Source: Candidatus Omnitrophota bacterium
Lineage (GTDB): Bacteria > Omnitrophota > Gorgyraeia > Duberdicusellales > 4484-171
Direction of reading: 5' to 3'
NCBI GenBank assembly: GCA_023819525.1
Contig: JAMWCT010000002.1
Coordinates: 1-37,179 of the forward strand
DNA: 37,179 bases
Shown: positions 24,916 to 31,286 of the stretch, one piece after another
Numbering within the stretch: position 1 is the stretch's first letter
Layout of the letters: each line of letters opens with the position of its first letter
Made by a program: the position numbers and the translations under genes
Notes under the pieces: generated by a model
Seen by the model: only the letters and a program-made list of their open reading frames with translations
The model's database searches: none
Told to the model about the DNA's origin: nothing

Positions 24916-25827
24916 ATGAATATAGGTATAGTTGGCATAGGAAAATTAGGAAGCGTGCATTTGCGTCTTTGTCAAGAACTAGAAGCTATAAAAAAAATTT
25001 ATATTGTAGATATTGATCAAAATAAACTATTATTATATCCACAATTCACAACATTTGGAGATTTTAGAAAACTTTTAGGCAAAGTAAATGCCGTAATTAT
25101 TGCTACCCCCACACCCACTCATTTTAAAATCGCTAAATTTTTTTTAGAAAATAAAATTCCTGTATTTGTAGAAAAACCAATCACACAAAATTTAGAGGAA
25201 GGAAAGAAACTATTAAAGTTAGCAAAAAAAAATAAAACCACACTTTTTGTTGGTCACGTAGAAAGATACAACAATGCATATTTAGCTATAAAACAAATTG
25301 CAAAAAAACCCCTTTTTATAGAATGTCACCGTTTAAGTAGTTATCCAAATCGCTCATTAGATATTAGCGTTGTGTTAGATTTAATGATACATGACCTAGA
25401 TATTATTCTTGATTTGGTAAACGATAAAATCAAAAAAATTGAAGCAAAAGGCGTAAAAGTCCTTTCAAAAACAACTGATATTGCTAATGCAAGATTAACT
25501 TTTAAAGGTGGTTGTGTAGCAAATATTACAGCCTCAAGAATCTCATTAAAAAAAGAAAGAAAGATTAGAATATTTTTGACAAATTGTTATATATCTTTAG
25601 ATTATGCACAACAGGAGGTTCAAATATGTGAAAAAAAGGAAAATCAAATAATAACAAAATCTTTGAACATAAGTAAAGAGGAACCGCTTAAAAAAGAAGT
25701 AATGCATTTTTTAGATATAGTAAAATCTAATAGTTTCAGTTTAGAATTTGTAATTAATGCACTAAATGCACTCAAATTAGCATTAGATATTCAAAAAATT
25801 ATTAGTTATGATAAAGTTCTAAAATAA
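24916..25827 (+). CDS. Gfo/Idh/MocA-family oxidoreductase
   Basis: NAD(P)-dependent sugar oxidoreductase family. The N-terminal Rossmann motif is GIVGIGKLGSVH (residues 4-15), followed by AVIIATPTPTHFKIAKFFLE and the family hallmark VFVEKPIT (residues 83-90). The C-terminal alpha/beta domain contains LMIHDLDIILDLV with a likely substrate-site His. The 303 residues are typical. It sits 3 bp before lpxB in a two-gene operon. In Acidithiobacillus, the Gfo/Idh enzyme GnnA lies between lpxA and lpxB and works with GnnB to make a diamino sugar for amide-linked lipid A; a similar role is possible, but no GnnB-like aminotransferase is seen here. Confidence 0.85.
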   Translation: MNIGIVGIGKLGSVHLRLCQELEAIKKIYIVDIDQNKLLLYPQFTTFGDFRKLLGKVNAVIIATPTPTHFKIAKFFLENKIPVFVEKPITQNLEEGKKLLKLAKKNKTTLFVGHVERYNNAYLAIKQIAKKPLFIECHRLSSYPNRSLDISVVLDLMIHDLDIILDLVNDKIKKIEAKGVKVLSKTTDIANARLTFKGGCVANITASRISLKKERKIRIFLTNCYISLDYAQQEVQICEKKENQIITKSLNISKEEPLKKEVMHFLDIVKSNSFSLEFVINALNALKLALDIQKIISYDKVLK

Positions 25828-25830
25828 TTT

Positions 25831-26907
25831 ATGAAAAAAATAGTAATTATAGCTGGGGATTTATCTGGCGATTTATATGGTGGATTATTAAGTAAAAAAA
25901 TAAAAGAAAAATTTAGCAATGTAGAAATATTTTCTCTTGGTGGAATAAATCTCGCTCGACATACAAAACAAATTTTCTGTCTAACTGATTATGCTGTTTC
26001 TGGGATATTTGAAGTAACAAGTAGTCTATATAAATTATATAGCATTTTTAAAGATACAGTAGCATATATAAACAAAATTAAACCGGATTTGGTAATTCCT
26101 GTAGATTTTCCAGATTTTAATTTAAGATTGATTAAAAAATTAAATAAAAAATTTCCTGTATTTTATTATGTAAGTCCACAAGTTTGGGCTTGGAGAAAAA
26201 ACAGGTTAAAACTTATAAAAAAATATATAGATACAATGGTAGTAATTTTTAAATTTGAAGAAGAATTTTATCGCAGCCAAAATGTAAATGTAAAATATTT
26301 TGGTCACCCCCTATTAGAATTGGTTACAAAAACAAATATGAAACCAAAAAAAATAATCTCCTTTATGCCTGGTTCAAGAAAAAATGAAATAAAATTAAAT
26401 CTTCCAATTATTGAAAAAACAAAAATCATACTTGAAAAAAAATTGCCAGATTATTCTTTTAGAATTATCTGCCCCCAAAATATTCCAAAAAATTTCTACA
26501 AAAAATTTTCTACTATGGATGTAACCAACCACTCATATCAGGCTATGGAAGAGTCTACTTTTATAATAACCTCTTCAGGAACAGCCACAGTTGAGATAGC
26601 GCTTTTAGAGGTTCCTTTTATCATTTTTTATAAGTTAAGGTCGCCGACATGGTATATTTTAAAACGATTAGTAAATACAAAATTTATTGGAATGGTTAAT
26701 ATATTAGCGGGTAGAAAAATCATTGAGGAATTTCTACAAAATGACGCAAAACCTTTGAATTTAGCAAATAAAACTATTGAAATAATAAATGATAACTTTA
26801 TGTATAACAAAATAAAAAATGAACTTTCAAAAATAAAAGATATCATTTCTCCTTCTGGCGCAACAGAAAATTTTGCTTCCTTTATTGGGGAGTATTTAAG
26901 ATTGTAA
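25831..26907 (+). CDS. lpxB: Lipid-A-disaccharide synthase
   Basis: GT19 glycosyltransferase that joins UDP-2,3-diacyl-GlcN and lipid X into the lipid A disaccharide, peripheral to the inner membrane. Motifs: IIAGDLSGDLYGGLL at the N-terminus, PVDFPDFNLRLIKKL, YYVSPQVWAWRKNR, FGHPLLELV, FMPGSRKNEIKLNLP and SSGTATVEIALLEVPFII. The 358 residues are a little shorter than E. coli LpxB (382). It starts 3 bp after the gfo/idh stop with no clear Shine-Dalgarno, suggesting coupled translation. It converges on lpxA with a 10-bp gap and no visible terminator. Confidence 0.96.
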   Translation: MKKIVIIAGDLSGDLYGGLLSKKIKEKFSNVEIFSLGGINLARHTKQIFCLTDYAVSGIFEVTSSLYKLYSIFKDTVAYINKIKPDLVIPVDFPDFNLRLIKKLNKKFPVFYYVSPQVWAWRKNRLKLIKKYIDTMVVIFKFEEEFYRSQNVNVKYFGHPLLELVTKTNMKPKKIISFMPGSRKNEIKLNLPIIEKTKIILEKKLPDYSFRIICPQNIPKNFYKKFSTMDVTNHSYQAMEESTFIITSSGTATVEIALLEVPFIIFYKLRSPTWYILKRLVNTKFIGMVNILAGRKIIEEFLQNDAKPLNLANKTIEIINDNFMYNKIKNELSKIKDIISPSGATENFASFIGEYLRL

Positions 26908-26917
26908 ATAACTTAAA

Positions 26918-27787
26918 TTAGCTTATAGATTTAGTATAAGATTTTATAAAAAATTTATAGGTTGGAATTTTTAAAAGAAAAAGATAAGGATAATCTAAAA
27001 AAAGTTTTTCAAAAAATGTGCTTCTGTGTGGACCACAAATCCCTCGTTTTGAAGACAAAATAAATTCAATTATCTCTTCAACGTATTTGGAGGACATATT
27101 TTTTAGTAACCGCACTGCATTACTTAAGGAAAGTTTGCTGCGATAAATTATATTAAATGCTTTTTTTATTTCTGCTATTTCTTTACTACCAAAACCTTTT
27201 CTTTTAAGCCCAACTAAATTAAGACCCCAAATTTTTGAATCCCCGACTAAAAGCATAAAAGGCAAAACGTCTTGGTTTACTCTTGATAACCCTCCTATCA
27301 TAGCCAATCTGCCTATCCTGACAAATTGATGCACGACTACATTACCTGAAATAAAAGCATTCTCATTGATTTGGACATGCCCTGCTATGAGTGAGCCGTT
27401 ACAAATTACAACATTGTTTGTAATTTCACAATCATGAGCAATGTGACTGAAAGCCATAAAATAATTATTATTTCCAATAGTTGTAGTTTTATCCGCCAAA
27501 CTGGAGGTATGTATAGTAACATATTCACGAATAACGTTATTATTACCTATAAAAAGTCTGCCTAAATTTTCTTTTATACCTAAAATTTGTGGCATTTGGC
27601 CAATAACAGCACCTGTGCCAATAAAATTATTATCGCCTATAGTGGTATTACCAGCAATATGTGCATAAGGACAAATGGTAACATTTTTTCCTATTCTTAC
27701 ATTTTTTTCTATAACAGCATAAGCGCCAATATTTACGGGTTCTTCTAAAATCGCTTCTTTGTCAATGATTGCTGTTGGATGAATCAT
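26918..27787 (-). CDS. lpxA: UDP-N-acetylglucosamine acyltransferase
   Basis: First lipid A step: transfers 3-hydroxyacyl from ACP to UDP-GlcNAc. The N-terminal two thirds is a left-handed beta-helix of hexapeptide repeats (IGKNVTICPYAHIAGNTTIG and more). The catalytic His lies in AFSHIAHDCEI, matching E. coli His125, followed by NGSLIAGHVQI and FVRIGRLAMIGG. A helical C-terminal domain (GLKRKGFGSKEIAEIKKAF) completes it. The 289 residues exceed the usual ~260 by a C-terminal extension. It is downstream of amrS with an 18-bp gap. Acyl-chain length cannot be judged by eye. Confidence 0.95.
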   Translation of the reverse strand: MIHPTAIIDKEAILEEPVNIGAYAVIEKNVRIGKNVTICPYAHIAGNTTIGDNNFIGTGAVIGQMPQILGIKENLGRLFIGNNNVIREYVTIHTSSLADKTTTIGNNNYFMAFSHIAHDCEITNNVVICNGSLIAGHVQINENAFISGNVVVHQFVRIGRLAMIGGLSRVNQDVLPFMLLVGDSKIWGLNLVGLKRKGFGSKEIAEIKKAFNIIYRSKLSLSNAVRLLKNMSSKYVEEIIEFILSSKRGICGPHRSTFFEKLFLDYPYLFLLKIPTYKFFIKSYTKSIS

Positions 27788-27805
27788 AAATTTTTATTTA
27801 TAAAC

Positions 27806-28816
27806 TTATAATCCTATGCCAGAAATTTCAAAACCACAATATCGACATTTGCCTCCAATTGCATTATTTTGTAAAATAAAAAATCCTCTTCTTTCAATTA
27901 AAAGTTTATTGCAAGCAGGACAATATGTATTTTCAAATTCACTATATACATTTCCAATATAAACATAATTTAATCCTGCTTCTTTTCCAATCTGATAAGC
28001 AATTTTTAAAGAAGTAAATTCCGTTGCCTGAATATTAGTAAGTTTATAATCTGGGTGAAAAGCTGATATGTGCCAAGGTAAATTTTTATCCACAGAAACT
28101 AAAAACTCTGCTATTTTTTTAAGTTCCTGCTTGCTATCATTTAAACCAGGGATAAGAAGTGTTGTTACCTCTACCCAAATGTTTAATCTTTTCATCAAAA
28201 TTATATTCTCAAGCACTGGTTTTAATGTTGCCTTACAAATTTTTTTATAAAAATCTTCATTAAAAGATTTTAAATCCACATTTGCAGCATCTAAATACGC
28301 TGATATGTATTCCAGCGAATCTTTGCTTATATAGCCATTTGTAACAAAAGCATTCTTTAGTCCTTTTTGTTTTGCAAGTTTACAACAATCAAAAGCAAAT
28401 TCAAAATAAATCGTTGGCTCAGTATAAGTATAAGAAATACTTGGGCAATTTGCTTTTAAGGCTAAATTTATAATTTCATCTGGTGTAACTAAATTTGTCT
28501 TGATATTCAACTTCTTAGCTTCTTTTTCTTGCGAGATTTCCCAATTTTGACAGAAATCGCAACTAAAATTACACCCTACACAAGCAATCGAAAAACTAAC
28601 TGAACCAACTAAAAAGTGAAAAAAAGGCTTTTTTTCAATAGGGTCAATGTTGGCTGCTACAACTTCTCCATAATTTAAAGAATAAAGACTACCATTTTTA
28701 TTTTGCCTTACCCTACATCTACCAAAATTATCTAAAGCAATCAAGCAGTTATGGTTACATAAAAAACATTTTACTTGTTTCTGTTCTAACTTTTTATAAA
28801 ATAAAGCTTCCTTCAT
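27806..28816 (-). CDS. amrS: AmmeMemoRadiSam system radical SAM enzyme
   Basis: Radical SAM protein of the AmrS/PFL-activase-like family, whose natural reaction is not well defined. The N-terminal CFLCNHNCLIALDNFGRCRV is the family's cysteine module. GVNY-type spacing is replaced by SLNYGEVVAANIDPIEKKPF, which leads to the radical SAM 4Fe-4S motif CNFSCDFC. YTYTEPTIYFEFAFD follows, and PWHISAFHPDYKL is typical. The C-terminus carries a zinc-ribbon-like CxxC pair (YCPACN, CRYCGF). The 336 residues are normal. The Memo and AMMECR1 partners that define the trio are not in this window. It is upstream of lpxA and divergent from the unit at 28884. Confidence 0.92.
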   Translation of the reverse strand: MKEALFYKKLEQKQVKCFLCNHNCLIALDNFGRCRVRQNKNGSLYSLNYGEVVAANIDPIEKKPFFHFLVGSVSFSIACVGCNFSCDFCQNWEISQEKEAKKLNIKTNLVTPDEIINLALKANCPSISYTYTEPTIYFEFAFDCCKLAKQKGLKNAFVTNGYISKDSLEYISAYLDAANVDLKSFNEDFYKKICKATLKPVLENIILMKRLNIWVEVTTLLIPGLNDSKQELKKIAEFLVSVDKNLPWHISAFHPDYKLTNIQATEFTSLKIAYQIGKEAGLNYVYIGNVYSEFENTYCPACNKLLIERRGFFILQNNAIGGKCRYCGFEISGIGL

Positions 28817-28832
28817 ATTTACATTAATGAAA

Positions 28833-28860
28833 ATTATATCTTGATTTTTTCTAACTTCAA
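28833..28860 (-). promoter_or_regulatory. Promoter of amrS-lpxA, interleaved with a divergent promoter
   Basis: On the minus strand the -35 is TTGAAG (28855-28860) and the -10 is a perfect TATAAT (28833-28838), spacer 16 nt. The -10 lies 16 nt before the amrS ATG, so the leader is about 9 nt. Its -35 falls inside the spacer of the plus-strand promoter at 28841-28869. Confidence 0.65.
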
Positions 28861-28869
28861 TGATAATAT
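28841..28869 (+). promoter_or_regulatory. Extended -10 promoter of the membrane protein/ParA-CBM48 unit
   Basis: -35 TTGATT (28841-28846), 17-nt spacer ending in TGA, -10 TAATAT (28864-28869), so an extended -10 (TGATAATAT). The -10 is 14 nt before the ATG at 28884, with no Shine-Dalgarno. It occupies the same DNA as the amrS promoter on the other strand, so the two units may compete for RNA polymerase. Confidence 0.65.
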
Positions 28870-28883
28870 TATAAAGTCAAAAT

Positions 28884-29588
28884 ATGAATAAGAAAGCTGA
28901 ACCATTAATAGCCTACAACTTAGATACGCAAAGAATAAAAGAGACTTTTTTTTCTCTACCAAAAAAAAGGCATATTGTAAAAAAGAAAAAAGGTTTTTCT
29001 ACAAAAAACAAATATTTTTTTATAGTAGTTGCCTCTGCTATTTTTTTATCTTTTTTTTTCTTTTTGCTAAATTATGATTTTTTAATTATTCCTAAAAAAA
29101 GTATAAAACAAAATGGTATCCCACTTTTACAAAAAAAATTCTCAAACATTAAAATCATAACAAAAAACACTAACATAAAAGCAATCAAAAAATTGCCTAT
29201 TTATATTGACTTATTACAAAATAAAGAATTAATAATTGAATTTAAAAAACCTACTAATTTAAAAGAAAATTTATTGTTTTTATATATTAAAAAATCACCA
29301 CCGCCTATAGAAATGACAGTTACCGTCAGGGATGAACAATTTTTTTCTAATTCTCTAAACCCTTATAAATTGACAATAACACAAACCAATAATGACTATA
29401 TAAAGATTCCCCTTGATTTTACAACTATAAATTTTCAAAATGCAAATTTAAGAAATATTTCGCAAATAAAATTTTCTTTTTTATCAACGAGCTTTAATTT
29501 AAATATCGAAAAAATTATCAAAAATAAAAATGATAAAAATTGGGTAATATTAAAAAATCTTTTTTTAATAAAAAAGGAGGTATTGTGA
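28884..29588 (+). CDS. Single-pass membrane protein of unknown function, coupled to ParA-CBM48
   Basis: I do not recognise this family. The 234 residues comprise a basic N-terminal tail (1-43, with KKRHIVKKKK), one strongly hydrophobic segment at about 44-62, and a C-terminal region (~95-225) of alternating beta-strand-like stretches such as LIIEFKKP, LLFLYIKK and IEMTVTVRD, ending ANLRNISQIKFSFL. That last pattern recalls jelly-roll (galactose-binding-like) domains, but only weakly. The positive-inside rule puts the basic tail in the cytoplasm and the C-terminal domain in the periplasm. The stop overlaps the GTG of the ParA-CBM48 gene (GTGA), so the two proteins are made together and probably interact. 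Codon use is as AT-rich as its neighbours or more so. Confidence 0.75.
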   Translation: MNKKAEPLIAYNLDTQRIKETFFSLPKKRHIVKKKKGFSTKNKYFFIVVASAIFLSFFFFLLNYDFLIIPKKSIKQNGIPLLQKKFSNIKIITKNTNIKAIKKLPIYIDLLQNKELIIEFKKPTNLKENLLFLYIKKSPPPIEMTVTVRDEQFFSNSLNPYKLTITQTNNDYIKIPLDFTTINFQNANLRNISQIKFSFLSTSFNLNIEKIIKNKNDKNWVILKNLFLIKKEVL

Positions 29589-30601
29589 AAACTATAGCAA
29601 TAGTAAACCAAAAAGGTGGTTGCGGAAAAACAACTATTGCTATAAATCTATCAGCCGCTCTAGTTAAAAAAAATTATAAAGTTTTACTTGTTGATCTAGA
29701 TCCACAAGCCCATGCAACATATTCTTTAGGAGCAAATGCAAATTTATCTATAACTGACATAATGGAAGCAATTGCTGAAAATAAACAACTTTCTTGCGAA
29801 GATATACTTAAATCGTTGTGGGAAAACTTTTATATTATTCCATCAAGTATAGGTTTGGCCTCTTTAGAACATCGACTTATAAATAAAGAAAATAAATTAG
29901 CCTTGCTATCTTCTCTTTTGAAAAACATTTTAAATTTTGATTATTGTATTTTAGATTGTCCACCAAATTTAGGTCTATTAACACTTAATGCATTATGGAC
30001 AAGCCAATATGCAATAATTCCTTTAAGTATGTGTGACTATTCTTTACGTGGCGTAGAAATATTAAAAAATATTATTCTTATGATAAAGGAACAACAAAAC
30101 TCCTGTCCTATAACTTTTTACCTTCTGAATGGTGTAGATAAAAGATATAAATTTGTAGAAAACTTTATTACAAAAGCCAAATTACAACTTAACACTCTTC
30201 TTTTAGATACACAAATACGCACTAATATACATTTACGTGAAGCAGCATCTTCTGGAAAATCAATATTTCAATATAAACCGGATAGTCGTGGAGCTCAGGA
30301 TTTTTATACTTTAGCCGAAGAGGTAGAAAAAATCACTTCACAAAGTAATTGGGTATCGCTTTTTTTAAAAGATAATTCTTTCTCTGAAGTTTATGTTGCT
30401 GGAGATTTTAATAACTGGAATAAAGATCAGAAATATAGATTAAGCAAAATTGGAGATATTTGGAGCATTAATCTTGCTTTAGATAAAGGAAAATATTGCT
30501 ATAAATTTGTAAATCAAGAAAGTTGGTTTTCTGATCCTCATAATAATTTAACAGAAACAGATCCCTTTGGTGGAAAAAACTCTGTACTTATAATTAAATA
30601 A
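29585..30601 (+). CDS. ParA/MinD-family ATPase fused to a C-terminal CBM48 (AMPK-beta type) glycogen-binding domain
   Basis: Residues 1-250 are a complete ParA-type ATPase: deviant Walker A KGGCGKTT with signature Lys10 and Lys15, Walker A' VLLVDLDPQ (Asp37, Asp39), and Walker B YCILDCPPN (Asp124). Residues ~257-338 are an AMPK1-CBM/CBM48 beta-sandwich: VYVAGDFNNWN, GKYCYKF and SWFSDPHN. Positions that bind glycogen in rat AMPK-beta1 are kept: Trp278, Lys307, Trp314 and Asn332. I use the GTG at 29585, preceded by AGGAGG, rather than the track's upstream start, giving 338 residues. No parB or parS is adjacent, so chromosome segregation is unlikely. Positioning or tethering of alpha-glucan is my inference. 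It converges on a DUF3108 gene with a 1-bp gap. Confidence 0.92.
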   Translation: MKTIAIVNQKGGCGKTTIAINLSAALVKKNYKVLLVDLDPQAHATYSLGANANLSITDIMEAIAENKQLSCEDILKSLWENFYIIPSSIGLASLEHRLINKENKLALLSSLLKNILNFDYCILDCPPNLGLLTLNALWTSQYAIIPLSMCDYSLRGVEILKNIILMIKEQQNSCPITFYLLNGVDKRYKFVENFITKAKLQLNTLLLDTQIRTNIHLREAASSGKSIFQYKPDSRGAQDFYTLAEEVEKITSQSNWVSLFLKDNSFSEVYVAGDFNNWNKDQKYRLSKIGDIWSINLALDKGKYCYKFVNQESWFSDPHNNLTETDPFGGKNSVLIIK

Positions 30602-30602
30602 C

Positions 30603-31286
30603 TTAATAGTCCTTCCTTGCTAATAAAACCTTCCCAACGGGCAGGTTAACAGATAGATGCAAAACAGTTTTTGTCTCTTTCTCTAAAAACACGTTGATGT
30701 GTTTCTCTTTTAAACCTTTTATAAGATAAACGTTTTTTGTTTTTCCATTTTTCATTAGTGTTTTTAGTGAATCTACTTTCAGATCTATCTTATTAGTTGG
30801 AAAAATAAAACTAAAAAATGATTTTTTATCTAAATCTAAGTTTTTGGGGAAATAATAAAGCAAGGCTAACATATTTTGAATGGGTTTTCCTGGATAAAAA
30901 ATTTTTGTTTTCTTTGCAAAGCCATTAGTATATATTTTTACATAACCTTTTTTTTGATTATATATTTCTTTAATGACTTCTCTTTTTCCGAAAAAATTTA
31001 TCTTTCTCTCTACTTTTAAAGGAAGATATGTTTTGCTATCAAGATAAATATATTCATGACTTTTTAAATTAAATAATGGGGCAACATTTATGTTTGTTTT
31101 AACAAGTAAAACTTCTACCCAATTTTCATAAGTAAAATTTTTCCCAACATAACTATATTCAATTTTTCCTACCAAAACGTCGTTAAAATAAACATCATAA
31201 AAGACGCTCTCTTGATTTGCCAAAACAAATCCATAATTACAAAATAATAACAAAGATATAAGCAGAGAAATTATACGCAATAGCAT
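30603..31286 (-). CDS. Exported DUF3108-like protein
   Basis: The 227 residues begin with a signal peptide (hydrophobic ~6-20, cleavage near VLA), so the protein is periplasmic or outer-membrane associated. The mature part is beta-rich: FYDVYFNDVLVGKIEYSY, then LKSHEYIYLDSKTYLPLKVE and a conserved-looking ending in VYLIKG and LHLSVNLPVGKVL. This resembles DUF3108 family proteins, whose function is not established; a lipoprotein-carrier-like or LolA-like beta shell is one structural possibility. No Cys follows the signal peptide at a lipobox position. It overlaps the patatin gene by 16 bp and so is the last gene of the ACT-GH1-patatin-DUF3108 run. Confidence 0.7.
   Translation of the reverse strand: MLLRIISLLISLLLFCNYGFVLANQESVFYDVYFNDVLVGKIEYSYVGKNFTYENWVEVLLVKTNINVAPLFNLKSHEYIYLDSKTYLPLKVERKINFFGKREVIKEIYNQKKGYVKIYTNGFAKKTKIFYPGKPIQNMLALLYYFPKNLDLDKKSFFSFIFPTNKIDLKVDSLKTLMKNGKTKNVYLIKGLKEKHINVFLEKETKTVLHLSVNLPVGKVLLARKDY

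Noticed and set aside
29540-29584. Upstream start of the ParA ORF in the track
   Set aside because: It would add 15 residues before the ParA fold; the GTG at 29585 has AGGAGG and gives the standard ParA N-terminus.
29585-30601. Chromosome-partitioning ParA
   Set aside because: No adjacent parB or parS-like site, and the C-terminal CBM48 domain is foreign to chromosomal ParA.
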